From the NCBI RefSeq assembly GCF_022374875.2, contig NZ_CP092427.2:2666001-2730000 (forward strand): DNA of 64,000 bases. The letters are read 5' to 3'. Below, piece by piece: positions 1-8,513 of the stretch. Within the stretch, counting starts at the first letter, position 1. Every line of letters begins with the position of its first letter. The translations under genes and the position numbers were made by a program. Source of the stretch: Mycolicibacterium rufum (GTDB lineage Bacteria > Actinomycetota > Actinomycetes > Mycobacteriales > Mycobacteriaceae). A model generated the notes under the pieces. It saw nothing but the letters and a program-made list of their open reading frames with translations, was not told where the DNA came from and made no database searches.

Positions 1-2
1 GC

Positions 3-755
3 CCCGTCGCGGCCATGTCGCTGTCGTCGCTGGTGTCGACGACGATGCCGCTGATCGTGTCGGCGGCGATCACGCTGGCGGGCAGCGCGTGGTTCCTGGT
101 GAGCGCGCGGGGGCTGCGTCCGCGCGGCGGTGCGCGCGCCGGCCGAGGCGGCCGGGTGCTCGCCCGCCGCAGCGTGCTGCTCGCGATGGTCGCCGGCTGC
201 GCACTCGTCGGGTCGTTCACCGCGTTGGAGGTCGGGGTGGTGGCCGAACTCGGCGGGAACGGCATGACCGCCGGGGCGGCGATCGCGCTGGCGAGTGTCG
301 GCTCGGTGGTCGGCGGCCTCACCTGGGGCCACCGCCGCCTCGGCCTGCGGGGCATCGTCGCCGCGCTGACCGTCGTCGCGCTGGGAACCGCACTGTTCGG
401 CGTCACCCACGTGCTCGCGCTGCAGTTCTGCGCGCTGTTCGTGTCGGGTCTGGGCTTCGCGCCGGCGATGTCGGCGCTGTACTTCACGGTGTCCCAGGAC
501 GTCGACGAGGGCGCGGCGACCGAGGCGTTCGGCTGGCTGCACAGCGCGGCGATGGTCGGAGGTGCGCTGGGCACCGCGATCGCCGGCATGGCCACCGACG
601 CGTGGGGCGCCTCCGGGGCGGTCGCGGTGGGAGCGTCGTTCGCCGCGCTCGCCGCGATCAGCCCGCTGGCCACACGAGCGACCGGCCGGATCGGCGGGCT
701 GGCCGAGCCTGTGGAGGCGAGCCGTGACGACGCGTTGGCACCGTCGCGGGGCTGA
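3..755 (+). CDS. MFS transporter, C-terminal part (5' truncated by the window)
   Basis: The frame is open from the first bases of the window, so the start lies upstream; about 250 residues are visible. They form a run of hydrophobic segments separated by short Arg- or Gly-rich loops (for example the loop GLRPRGGARAGRGG near the left edge), typical of the last six helices of a major facilitator superfamily permease. The tail after the last helix is short and hydrophilic. The substrate cannot be read from this part. It ends 26 bases before the convergent HAD phosphatase gene. The family call rests on the hydrophobicity pattern and on motifs such as LGLRG and SGLGFAPAMSALY; it is moderately sure. 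Confidence 0.7.
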   Translation, partial: PVAAMSLSSLVSTTMPLIVSAAITLAGSAWFLVSARGLRPRGGARAGRGGRVLARRSVLLAMVAGCALVGSFTALEVGVVAELGGNGMTAGAAIALASVGSVVGGLTWGHRRLGLRGIVAALTVVALGTALFGVTHVLALQFCALFVSGLGFAPAMSALYFTVSQDVDEGAATEAFGWLHSAAMVGGALGTAIAGMATDAWGASGAVAVGASFAALAAISPLATRATGRIGGLAEPVEASRDDALAPSRG

Positions 756-781
756 TCAGAGGATTCCGGCCCCGCGACGGG

Positions 782-1264
782 TCACCTCAGATTGAGGAGT
801 TCGCCGTCGTCGAGAACCATGGCCACGGGGATGCCGAATGTTCGCCACAGCGCGACGATCTCAGGATCGTCGTCGATCGCGGCGCGGATGTCGTACTCGG
901 CCGTCAAGCGGCGCAGGATGTCGCGTTTGACATCGACGTTGGACCGGAAGTCCCCGTCGTCACGCATGTGGACGCCGCCGGGCTCCACGGGGAGATGCTC
1001 GGCCAACCATCGCGCGGTCAGTTCGTGCGCCCAGGCGTCGCGGCCGGTGACGATCAGGATCGCATGGCCCTGCGTGTGCTGATCGACGCACCACTTCACG
1101 ACCGCCTCGTATGGCGGGCATTCGGCACAGCCTCGATGGAACGCGGCGAAGCCATCGGGCTCTGCCTGGAGATGGATCACCGTGCTGACGTCACACAGCG
1201 TGCCGTCCATGTCCACGATGACGGCGGGCCTGCGTTCTGCAGCGGGCTGCGCTGTGTCGTTCAC
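782..1264 (-). CDS. HAD-superfamily phosphatase, polynucleotide kinase 3'-phosphatase-like
   Basis: A 160-residue protein with the HAD motif I VDMDGTLCD near its N-terminus (the two Asp would be nucleophile and acid/base), a motif II-like IVTGRD, a conserved Lys region (DVKRDILRRL) and the late acidic motif AIDDDPEIV. This arrangement resembles the phosphatase half of T4-type polynucleotide kinase, which removes 3'-phosphates from nucleic acid; no P-loop kinase domain is present. I start it at GTG 1264, 19 bases after the stop of the upstream gene and just behind GGCGAGAA; the frame extends to 1354, but that would overlap the upstream gene. It is probably co-transcribed with that gene. The true substrate is inferred, not seen. 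Confidence 0.72.
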   Translation of the reverse strand: MNDTAQPAAERRPAVIVDMDGTLCDVSTVIHLQAEPDGFAAFHRGCAECPPYEAVVKWCVDQHTQGHAILIVTGRDAWAHELTARWLAEHLPVEPGGVHMRDDGDFRSNVDVKRDILRRLTAEYDIRAAIDDDPEIVALWRTFGIPVAMVLDDGELLNLR

Positions 1265-1283
1265 TTCTCGCCGAAAACGCTGC

Positions 1284-2513
1284 TCATCTGAGGACTTCGA
1301 ATAATTCACCCTTGATCGCCCAACTGCCGTCGGCTGATGCGTCTTCAGCCGCAAGCAACTCCCCCGCTACGCAGAGATGGTCGGAGGGATCCCACTTGAC
1401 CCCTGACTTGAATCGAGAAACCAGGCGCGGTCTCAGGCCGAGAACACTTCGGCTTCGGTCGAGCAGGTACTTCTCGATTTCCCCTGGGTCCGTGCGAAGA
1501 GAGTCGGCGAGTCGCCCCAGTACCTCTGGGTCCACCGGCGATCCGTGCGCCTGGAACGCGCAGATGACCCCGTCGATGATGCCCTTCATCAACCCGCTCC
1601 ACACCGGCTTGCGGTGCTCCGGCGGGCGAACCTCGACGCGAATACCGAACGGCGCGTTGGGATCGCTTTGCATCATGCACTGTGACGTCTGCGCCCGCCA
1701 CAACGCCAGCCACACCTGAGCCAGCTGCTTCTCGGACCGGAAGTGGCCGAGGTCGGTCCAGTCGAACGAGGCGATCGAGCGTCCCTTGTGCCAGTGGGAG
1801 AAGCCATCCGAACGCGGTCCCAAGGCGTACCGGTAGGAGAATGCCCATTCGATTTCGTTTGATGACCGCGGTTCTGCGTGGCCGTATTCGAAGCGTATTC
1901 CATTGCTGCCAGCGGGATTGAAGGTGCCGATGTTGTAGAGCACGAGATTCTCGACGTCGGCGTTCGGGAACTTCGGTCCGAAGAAGGTGGCGTGTAACAC
2001 CTGCCCCGGTACCGGGTCGAGTTGCCGGCACCGGTCGCCAATCTCCTGGCGGAGTTCGCGTTGCCACGGCGGCAGCCGTTCGAAGCGGACGTAGTCGGTG
2101 GCCCAGGCCTGAACGGACGCCTCGTCGGTCGTCGGGCCGTGAACGAAGTAGTGCCCCTCCGTCGAAGGGGGAAGAAACCTCTTCGCGCTCGGCTGGACTG
2201 CTATGGGTCGCGAGGTGGCGTGATTCGGACGACACGTTCCGCATTCCGCGACGGATTGCATGCGCCGGTCGGCCACCCAGTCGTCCAGAGTCACCAACTC
2301 GGCCGCGCACACCTTCCTGTACGGGTCGGTCCAGTGCTCGCCCCGGGAAGGCCGGCCGTTGATGGTGTGGCACCGAGCATGGTGCAGCCGCGCGTCCTTG
2401 GTGTTGAACGCCGCCGAGATGTTGATCACGTAACCGTCGGGATGGGCTGCAAGCCATTCGAGATAGCCCTCGTCGTCCCGGAAGAACTCGCGAACAGTGT
2501 CGTCGTCGACCAC
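1284..2513 (-). CDS. Protein of unknown function, 409 aa
   Basis: I do not recognise this family. The N-terminal 85 residues carry a compact motif block (INISAAFNTKDARLHHARC, then W-T-x-P-Y-x-K-V-C) with His and Cys residues spaced as in small metal-binding or nucleic-acid-associated folds, followed by CGTCRPNH. The remaining 300 residues are aromatic-rich (PWQRELR, NIGTFNPAGSNGIRFEYGHAEP, FSHWHKGRSIASFDW) and have no membrane segments. Start is GTG 2513, next to a 175-bp gap shared with the divergent cobM. It lies directly upstream of the polynucleotide-phosphatase-like gene, which suggests a joint role in nucleic-acid end processing; that is inference from gene order only. Confidence 0.65.
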   Translation of the reverse strand: MVDDDTVREFFRDDEGYLEWLAAHPDGYVINISAAFNTKDARLHHARCHTINGRPSRGEHWTDPYRKVCAAELVTLDDWVADRRMQSVAECGTCRPNHATSRPIAVQPSAKRFLPPSTEGHYFVHGPTTDEASVQAWATDYVRFERLPPWQRELRQEIGDRCRQLDPVPGQVLHATFFGPKFPNADVENLVLYNIGTFNPAGSNGIRFEYGHAEPRSSNEIEWAFSYRYALGPRSDGFSHWHKGRSIASFDWTDLGHFRSEKQLAQVWLALWRAQTSQCMMQSDPNAPFGIRVEVRPPEHRKPVWSGLMKGIIDGVICAFQAHGSPVDPEVLGRLADSLRTDPGEIEKYLLDRSRSVLGLRPRLVSRFKSGVKWDPSDHLCVAGELLAAEDASADGSWAIKGELFEVLR

Positions 2514-2673
2514 TCAGATCCCCCTCTTGCCGGGCTCCCCCAACCCGAAATCGAACAGGGCCGAAGTATAGGGGCGAACTCCGACAAGTTGCCTGACCGA
2601 CGAGGCCGCGAAGCATCGACCATGTTCAGGCGCAGTTCTTAGCCTAGGCACGCCGGCCGTCGCGGGCGGGTCC

Positions 2674-2679
2674 TAGACT
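2674..2679 (+). promoter_or_regulatory. Candidate -10 box for cobM
   Basis: TAGACT fits the mycobacterial TANNNT consensus and ends 9 bases before the cobM ATG, leaving almost no leader. No Shine-Dalgarno sequence is visible in front of cobM, which agrees with a leaderless or nearly leaderless transcript. Confidence 0.4.
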
Positions 2680-2688
2680 GCTTCACCG

Positions 2689-3462
2689 ATGGACGACGAC
2701 CGGGCAGTGCAGTTCGTCGGCGCCGGCCCGGGCGCCGCGGATCTGCTGACCGTGCGGGCCACCCGGATGCTCGCCGACGCCGACGTCGTCCTCTATCCGG
2801 GCAGCTACCTCGATCCCGAGGTGCTCACCCACTGCTCCCCCGCCGCCGACCTCGTCGACACCGCCGACCTGGACCTGGACGCCATCGTCGACCGCCTCGT
2901 CACCGACCACCGCGCCGGGCGCCGGATCGTGCGGCTCGTCTCCGGTGATCCATCGGTGTACTCCGCGATCTCCGAGCAGACCCGCAGGCTCGACGCAGCA
3001 TCCGTGCCGTGGACGGTGACACCCGGCGTGCCCGCCTACGCGGCCGCGGCCGCCCGCGTGGGCCGGGAACTCACCGTTCCCCTCGTCGCGCAGTCGGTGG
3101 TGCTGACCCGCACCCAGCAGCGCTCGACAGCGATGCCCGCCACCGAGTCGCTGGCCGCGTTCGCCGCGACCCGCGCCACACTGGTGCTGCACCTGGCCAC
3201 CACCCGGATCCGCGAGCTGATGGCAGAACTGGTAGCCGAATACGGTTCCGACTGCCCCGTCGTCGTGGTGTACCGCGCCTCCCAGCCGCAGGAGACGGTG
3301 CTGCGCGGCACGGTGTCCGACATCGCCGACGCGGTCGAGGCCGCCGGATTCCGGCAGGCCGCGGTGATCCTGGTCGGTCGCGCGCTGGCCGACCGGCCCG
3401 ACCCGTGCGCCGGGGAGAGCCACCTCTACGACCCGGCGCGGGACCGGTCGGCGCGGCCGTGA
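2689..3462 (+). CDS. cobM: Precorrin-4 C11-methyltransferase CobM
   Basis: A 257-residue SAM-dependent tetrapyrrole methylase that methylates precorrin-4 at C-11 to give precorrin-5 in aerobic cobalamin synthesis. Visible family marks are the N-terminal VQFVGAGPGAADLLTVRA, the DVVLYPGSY segment, the RLVSGDPSVYSAI loop that forms the SAM/substrate site, and the VTPGVPAYAAAAARVGRELTVP block. Length is normal for the family. The stop overlaps the next start (GTGA), so cobM and bluB form an operon facing the cobF-cobQ-cobK-cobU operon. Confidence 0.93.
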   Translation: MDDDRAVQFVGAGPGAADLLTVRATRMLADADVVLYPGSYLDPEVLTHCSPAADLVDTADLDLDAIVDRLVTDHRAGRRIVRLVSGDPSVYSAISEQTRRLDAASVPWTVTPGVPAYAAAAARVGRELTVPLVAQSVVLTRTQQRSTAMPATESLAAFAATRATLVLHLATTRIRELMAELVAEYGSDCPVVVVYRASQPQETVLRGTVSDIADAVEAAGFRQAAVILVGRALADRPDPCAGESHLYDPARDRSARP

Positions 3463-4085
3463 GCTCGCTCTACGACGTCATCAACCGGCGCCGCGACACC
3501 CGCCGCGAGTTCACCGGTGCGCCAGTGCCCGACGAGGTGCTCGAGCGCATCCTGCTGGCCGCCCACGCCGCGCCGTCGGTCGGCATGAGCCAGCCCTGGG
3601 ACTTCGTCCTGGTGCGCTCCCCGCACACGCTGCGCGCCTTCCGTGAGCACGTCGCCGCCGAACGTGACGTCTTCGCCTCGACGCTGACCGGCGAACGCGC
3701 GCAGACGTTTTCGCGGATCACCATCGAGGGGATCTGCGAATCGGGACTGGGCGTGGTGGTCGGCTACGACCCGACGCGCGGCGGGCCGCAGGTGCTGGGC
3801 CGGCACGCGATCCCCGACGCCGGCCTGTACTCGGTGATCTGCGCGATCCAGAACCTCTGGCTCGCCGCCACCGCCGAGGGTCTGGGCGTCGGCTGGGTGT
3901 CGTTCTACCGCGAGGATTTCCTGCGCGATCTGGTCGGCATGCCCTCCCACGTTCGCCCGGTCGCGTGGCTCTGCGTCGGGCCGGTCGCCGACCTTCCCGA
4001 GGTCCCCGACCTCGAGCGGTTCGGTTGGCGCGCACGGACTTCTCTGGACTCCGTGCTGCATCAGGAGACGTACCGCGCCCGCTGA
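3459..4085 (+). CDS. bluB: 5,6-dimethylbenzimidazole synthase BluB
   Basis: A 208-residue flavoprotein of the nitroreductase fold. BluB breaks down reduced FMN with oxygen to make 5,6-dimethylbenzimidazole, the lower ligand of cobalamin. Visible features are the N-terminal FMN-binding RRRDTRREFTG, the substrate-lid region AAHAAPSVGMSQPWDFVLV typical of BluB, and the C-terminal GLGVGWVSFY. Start GTG 3459 overlaps the cobM stop by four bases, giving translational coupling. The context (cobM upstream, cob genes converging) supports BluB over a generic nitroreductase. Confidence 0.9.
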   Translation: MSSLYDVINRRRDTRREFTGAPVPDEVLERILLAAHAAPSVGMSQPWDFVLVRSPHTLRAFREHVAAERDVFASTLTGERAQTFSRITIEGICESGLGVVVGYDPTRGGPQVLGRHAIPDAGLYSVICAIQNLWLAATAEGLGVGWVSFYREDFLRDLVGMPSHVRPVAWLCVGPVADLPEVPDLERFGWRARTSLDSVLHQETYRAR

Positions 4086-4090
4086 AGCGC

Positions 4091-4615
4091 CTACAGCCGC
4101 AGCACGCGGCCCGCGATCACGAGGTGCACCTCGTCGCACACCTCGGCGACCCGCTGGTTGACGGTGCCCAGCGCATCCCGGAACAGCACGCCCGAGCGGT
4201 GCGCGGGCACCACGCCGAGACCCACCTCGTTGGTGACGACGACCGCCTGCGGCACCTGGGCCAGCACGTCGCACAGCGCGTCGACGTGCGCCCCGACCAG
4301 GTCCGCGACGTCAGCAGAGGGCGCCTCCCACAGGCCCGCGTCGTCGACGAGCGCCACCACCCAGGTGCTCAGGCAGTCGACGAGCACCGGGCCGTCGGCG
4401 GCGGCGAGTGCGGCGGTCAGATTTGTCGTCTCGACGGTCTGCCAGTCCGGAGCGCGTCGGGCGCGGTGCGCGGCGACGCGGGCGTCCCAGTCCGGATCGC
4501 TGCCGTCGGCCGGACGGCCGGGCGCCACATAGGTGACCCGGCCGGAGTCGGCGAGCAGCCCTTCGGCATGCCGCGACTTCCCGGAACGGACGCCGCCGGT
4601 GACGAGGATCCTCAC
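4091..4615 (-). CDS. cobU: Adenosylcobinamide kinase / adenosylcobinamide-phosphate guanylyltransferase CobU
   Basis: A 174-residue bifunctional enzyme of the nucleotide-loop assembly stage: it phosphorylates adenosylcobinamide and then transfers GMP. The P-loop [12 protein letters not shown] lies at residues 7-18, and the family-specific [10 protein letters not shown] and [14 protein letters not shown] segments are present, the latter ahead of the C-terminal helix. Start GTG 4615 overlaps the cobK stop (GTGA). It is the last gene of the cobF-cobQ-cobK-cobU operon and ends six bases from the convergent bluB. Confidence 0.93.
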   Translation of the reverse strand: MRILVTGGVRSGKSRHAEGLLADSGRVTYVAPGRPADGSDPDWDARVAAHRARRAPDWQTVETTNLTAALAAADGPVLVDCLSTWVVALVDDAGLWEAPSADVADLVGAHVDALCDVLAQVPQAVVVTNEVGLGVVPAHRSGVLFRDALGTVNQRVAEVCDEVHLVIAGRVLRL

Positions 4616-5352
4616 CGGGTCATCGTAGAGAGCGCGCGCACCCAGTCGACCGCCTCGCCGACATCGCCGACCGAGGCGACCCCCTCGGGGCGGGCGGGCC
4701 GCCGCACGACGACGACGGCGACGCCGAGCTGCTCGGCGGCGTCCATCTTGGGCCAGGTGTACTCCCCGCCGGAATCCTTGGTGACGAGAACATCGCTGCG
4801 GTGCTCGCGCATCAGGGCGAGCTCACCGGGCAGCGCGTAGGGGCCGCGGCTGGTGACGAGCCGCCAGCCCGGCGGCAGGTCGACCTCGGGGGCCTGCACG
4901 ACCCGTGCCAGCACCGCGTGCTCGCGCAGCGCGGGCAGGAAACGCGCGAGTTCCTGGCGCCCGACGGTCAGGAACGGCCTCTCGCCCAGCCGGGCCGCCG
5001 CTGTGGCGGCCTCCTCGTGCGAATCGACCCAGTGCCACGTGTCGCGCGAGCGCCCTCCCCAGCCGGGCCGCTCCAGCCGCAGCAGCGGCACGCCGGCGGC
5101 TGCGCACGCCGCGACCGCGTGGGCCGAGATCGTCTTCGCGAACGGATGGGTGGCATCGACGACGGCATCGAATTCAGCCAGTGCAGACCGTAATCCGTCC
5201 ACACCGCCGAAACCCCCGATACGGACGTCACCGACCGGAAGCCGGGGGTCGGCGACCCGCCCGGCCAGCGACGTCGTCACCTCGCCCAACGGGGAGAGCT
5301 TCACGGCCAGATCCCGGGCCTCGGCCGTGCCGCCGAGCAGCAGGATCCTCAC
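4612..5352 (-). CDS. cobK: Precorrin-6A reductase CobK
   Basis: A 246-residue NADPH-dependent reductase that converts precorrin-6A to precorrin-6B. The N-terminal nucleotide-binding [15 protein letters not shown], the [11 protein letters not shown] motif, the RPGW region and the [16 protein letters not shown] motif near the C-terminus are all characteristic. Start GTG 5350-5352 overlaps the cobQ stop and its own stop overlaps the cobU start, so three genes are chained by four-base overlaps. In many actinobacteria cobK sits with cobJ/cobL; here it is linked to cobQ and cobU. Confidence 0.92.
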   Translation of the reverse strand: MRILLLGGTAEARDLAVKLSPLGEVTTSLAGRVADPRLPVGDVRIGGFGGVDGLRSALAEFDAVVDATHPFAKTISAHAVAACAAAGVPLLRLERPGWGGRSRDTWHWVDSHEEAATAAARLGERPFLTVGRQELARFLPALREHAVLARVVQAPEVDLPPGWRLVTSRGPYALPGELALMREHRSDVLVTKDSGGEYTWPKMDAAEQLGVAVVVVRRPARPEGVASVGDVGEAVDWVRALSTMTR

Positions 5353-6824
5353 GGCGCGCCCGGCGGCAGGAACGGTAGCTCCGCGGGCGCACCCCGGTGG
5401 GCGAGGTCCAGCAGCGCGTCGACGTCGAGGTGCTGCTCGACCAGGTCTCCGAGCAGGTCGATGCGCGTCTCGCGCGCCTCGGGGAAGGACACGCCGGACG
5501 CGGCGATGCCGAGTGTCTCGCTGAGGAACCGCGCCCGCAACGCGTCCCCCTCCAAGGCTCCGTGCCACATTGTGCCGAACACGGCGCCCGCGCGGACCCC
5601 GCCGAGGAACCCCTCGGCGGCACTGTGCGCCGTGACCCGGCCGTGGTGGATCTCGTATCCGGACGCCGGCGTTCCCGACCACTCGCCCTGCGGCAACCGA
5701 AGCGCCTTGTCCGCAACGAAATTCGTGTCCACGTCGAGCAGGCCCAGCCCGTCGACCTCGGTGACCGGTCCCTCCACACCCTCGGGGTCGCGGACGCTGC
5801 GACCGAGCATCTGGAACCCCCCGCAGATGCCGAGCACCGGCCGGCCCGCCGCGGCGTGCGCCAGCACGGCGGCGTCCAGTCCGCGCGAGCGCATCCACGC
5901 CAGGTCGGCGATGGTCGACCGGGTCCCCGGCAGCACGATGAGGTCGGCGTCGGCCAGCGCGCTGGGATGCGAGGCGAACACGACGTCGAGGTCGGGCTCG
6001 AGGCGCAGCGCGTCGACATCGGTGAAGTTGCTGATCCGCGGCAGACGCAGGACGGCCACCCGGCGGGCGCCGGCGCGCGGCGGCCGACGGTCCGCCAGCT
6101 CCAGCGCGTCCTCGGAATCCAGCCAGACGTCGGGTTGCCACGGTAGGGTGCCGAACACCGTTCTCCCCGTGACTTTCTCGAGGCTGTCCAGGCCCGGCTG
6201 CAGCAGCGAGAGATCGCCACGGAACTTGTTGACGACGAAGCCGGCGATCAGCGCCTGGTCCTCCGGGCACAGCAGCGCCACGGTGCCCAGGAACGCCGCG
6301 AACACCCCGCCGCGGTCGATGTCGCCGACCACGACGGTCGCCGTCCCGGCGTGCCGCGCCAACCCCATGTTGACGTAATCCCCGGCGCGCAGGTTGATCT
6401 CGGTCGGGCTGCCCGCGCCTTCGGCCACGACGACGTCGAACCGTGACGCCAGATCGTCGTAGGCCGCGTGAGCGGCGCCGGCCAGCGCACGCCGGCCGTC
6501 GAGCCAGTCCGACGACGACACCTCGCCCCAGGGTTTGCCCATCAGCACGACGTGACTGCTCCGGTCGCTGCCCGGCTTGAGCAGCACCGGGTTCATCGCC
6601 GCCTCCGGCGTGACCCGGGCCGCGATGGCCTGAACCCATTGGGCGCGACCGATTTCCACTCCGTCGCCGCCCGGTCCGGCGCACACCATCGAGTTGTTCG
6701 ACATGTTCTGCGCCTTGTACGGCGCGACACGCACCCCGCGGCGTGCCAGCGCCCGGCACAGCCCGGTGGTGACCAGGGTCTTGCCGGCGTCGCTGGTGGT
6801 GCCCGCGATCAGCAGTCCGGCCAT
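5349..6824 (-). CDS. cobQ: Cobyric acid synthase CobQ
   Basis: A 491-residue amidotransferase that amidates four carboxyl side chains of adenosylcobyrinic acid a,c-diamide. The N-terminal ATPase half begins [16 protein letters not shown] with the P-loop-like motif and [10 protein letters not shown]; the C-terminal glutaminase half has the nucleophile motif [12 protein letters not shown] and a His motif [10 protein letters not shown] start at ATG 6824 because the residues before it in the frame look non-coding and the ATG overlaps the cobF stop by one base (TGATG). Length and domain order are normal. Confidence 0.95.
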   Translation of the reverse strand: MAGLLIAGTTSDAGKTLVTTGLCRALARRGVRVAPYKAQNMSNNSMVCAGPGGDGVEIGRAQWVQAIAARVTPEAAMNPVLLKPGSDRSSHVVLMGKPWGEVSSSDWLDGRRALAGAAHAAYDDLASRFDVVVAEGAGSPTEINLRAGDYVNMGLARHAGTATVVVGDIDRGGVFAAFLGTVALLCPEDQALIAGFVVNKFRGDLSLLQPGLDSLEKVTGRTVFGTLPWQPDVWLDSEDALELADRRPPRAGARRVAVLRLPRISNFTDVDALRLEPDLDVVFASHPSALADADLIVLPGTRSTIADLAWMRSRGLDAAVLAHAAAGRPVLGICGGFQMLGRSVRDPEGVEGPVTEVDGLGLLDVDTNFVADKALRLPQGEWSGTPASGYEIHHGRVTAHSAAEGFLGGVRAGAVFGTMWHGALEGDALRARFLSETLGIAASGVSFPEARETRIDLLGDLVEQHLDVDALLDLAHRGAPAELPFLPPGAP

Positions 6825-7594
6825 CACGGCTTCCTGAGCAGGAACAGGTCCATCACCCAGCCGTCGCGGGCCTCGGCGGCCGCCCGGGCGTCGGGCAGTG
6901 CGGGCAGCACGTCGCCGAGCCGGCCGGTCAGCAGCTGTTCCCCGGGCGCACCGAGGTTGGCCCCCCACCAGATCGTCCAGTCGTGCAGGCCGCTGACGTC
7001 GAGGCGCTGCGGCGGCGGGTTGAGCATCGCGACGATGTTGTCGATGCCGGCCGCCACCGCCTCCTGGAGCCGCCGGCCGGTGGTGATGTGCACCGACCGG
7101 CCCACCTCGTGCAGCACGATGCGGTGCCGCGCGGCCAGCAGGCCGGGCGCACTGATCCCGGGCAGCACGTCGTAGTCGACGTCGAGCCCCTGGCCGCGCA
7201 CCTTCTCGACGATCCGGATCGTCGAGTCGTACAGCGACGGGTCACCCCAGACCAGGAACGCGGCGGTGCCGCCGCGGCACCGCAGCACCTCGGCGTAGCG
7301 CTCGGCCCGGGCGTCGTGCCAGTCGGTGACGGCGGACTCGTAGCGCTCGGTGCTCAGGCCGGCCGAGCGATCACGCGGCGGGTCGGGCACGGCGACCACG
7401 TCGGCGGGCCCGCGCGGACCGGGGTGGGCGTCGACGATCGCGCGCCGCAGCGCGAGCAGCGCGTCGTCGTCGGACTTCTCGGCGGCCAGGACGTAGTCGA
7501 CCGACCGCAGGGCCTCGGCGACCTCGCGCGTCACGTGCTGGGGACCCATCCCGACGCCGAGGACACGAATCCTGACCGGCGCGTTCATGCCCAC
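6824..7594 (-). CDS. cobF: Precorrin-6A synthase (deacetylating) CobF
   Basis: A 256-residue SAM-dependent methylase that methylates precorrin-5 at C-1 and removes the acetyl group, giving precorrin-6A. The N-terminal [21 protein letters not shown], the [21 protein letters not shown]/substrate loop and the [18 protein letters not shown] block match CobF. Start is GTG 7594 or ATG 7588. It is first in the four-gene operon with cobQ, cobK and cobU. cobF is known to have been lost in M. tuberculosis, so its presence marks an environmental-type mycobacterium with a fuller aerobic pathway. Confidence 0.92.
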   Translation of the reverse strand: MGMNAPVRIRVLGVGMGPQHVTREVAEALRSVDYVLAAEKSDDDALLALRRAIVDAHPGPRGPADVVAVPDPPRDRSAGLSTERYESAVTDWHDARAERYAEVLRCRGGTAAFLVWGDPSLYDSTIRIVEKVRGQGLDVDYDVLPGISAPGLLAARHRIVLHEVGRSVHITTGRRLQEAVAAGIDNIVAMLNPPPQRLDVSGLHDWTIWWGANLGAPGEQLLTGRLGDVLPALPDARAAAEARDGWVMDLFLLRKP

Positions 7595-7612
7595 GATTGT
7601 CCCTGGCCGCGG

Positions 7613-8500
7613 TCAGGGGGACCGCGGCAGGTCGGCCGCGGCGGCGCAGACGGCGTCGGTCACCAGGTCGACGGTTGGGCTGTCGAGCTTCCAGCACTGC
7701 CAGTACAACGGCACGTCGAGGTGCTCGTCGCAGATGCGCACAAACGACCTGTCGATCAACTGCTCGGGATACATGCCCCAGCCCAGACCGGCGTGCACGG
7801 CCGCGCCGAAGCCCGTGGCGGTCGGCACGTAGTGCACGGGACGGCGCACCGCACGGCCGAACACCTTGCGCACCAACTGGTCCTGCAGCGCGTCGTCCCG
7901 GTTCCACGCCAGCGACGGGGCTCGTCCGGCGGCGTCGGCGGTGAACCCGTCGGGCAGGTGCCGCGCGACGAAGTCGGGCGTGGCCACCGGCCGGTAGCGC
8001 ATGACGCCCAGCGGCCGCACCCGGCAGCCGGTGACCGCGGACCGCTCGGTGGTGACCGCCCCCATCACCACGCCCTCGCGGAGCAGGCGGGCGGAGTGGT
8101 CCTGGTCCTCGATGCGCAGGTCGAGCAGCGCATCGGTGAGCCGGTCGAACACGCCGGTAAACCAGGTCGCCATCGAGTCCGCGTTGACGGCCAGCGCGAT
8201 CCTCGGCCGCTCGGCCGAGCCGCCTCGCATCTCGGCGAGCGCCTCGGCCTCCAGCAGCGCGGTCTGGGCGGCGAGCCGCAGCAGTGGAGCACCGGCTGCC
8301 GTTGCGACACAGGGCTTCTCGCGCAGCACCAACACCTGGCCGACACGCTGTTCGAGCGCCTTGATGCGCTGGCTGATCGCCGAGGGCGTGACGTGCAGGT
8401 GGGTGGCCGCCGCGTCGAAGCTGCCGAACTCGACGACCGCCGCCAGGGCCGCGAGCTGACCGCTGTCCACCTGGCCCGTCACGTCAACGATGCTAATCAC
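7613..8500 (-). CDS. lysG: LysR-family regulator LysG (ArgP-like)
   Basis: A 295-residue LysR-type regulator. The N-terminal helix-turn-helix spans about residues 14-75 (GQLAALAAVVEFGSFDAAA, VTPSAISQRIKALEQ) and the rest is a periplasmic-binding-like effector domain with IEDQDHSARLLREG and GLGWGMYPEQLI. It closely resembles mycobacterial LysG (Rv1985c), which senses basic amino acids and activates the exporter gene lysE. In M. tuberculosis lysG and lysE are divergent neighbours; here lysE is 13 kb away. The gene starts 13 bases after the flavin monooxygenase stop; GTG 8500, 8482 and 8470 are all possible starts. Confidence 0.85.
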   Translation of the reverse strand: MISIVDVTGQVDSGQLAALAAVVEFGSFDAAATHLHVTPSAISQRIKALEQRVGQVLVLREKPCVATAAGAPLLRLAAQTALLEAEALAEMRGGSAERPRIALAVNADSMATWFTGVFDRLTDALLDLRIEDQDHSARLLREGVVMGAVTTERSAVTGCRVRPLGVMRYRPVATPDFVARHLPDGFTADAAGRAPSLAWNRDDALQDQLVRKVFGRAVRRPVHYVPTATGFGAAVHAGLGWGMYPEQLIDRSFVRICDEHLDVPLYWQCWKLDSPTVDLVTDAVCAAAADLPRSP

Positions 8501-8513
8501 CCCGGCGGCGGTA

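Noticed and set aside
2514..2688. Cobalamin riboswitch before cobM
   Set aside because: No B12-box-like conserved segments were seen and the gap is only 175 bases with a likely leaderless start.
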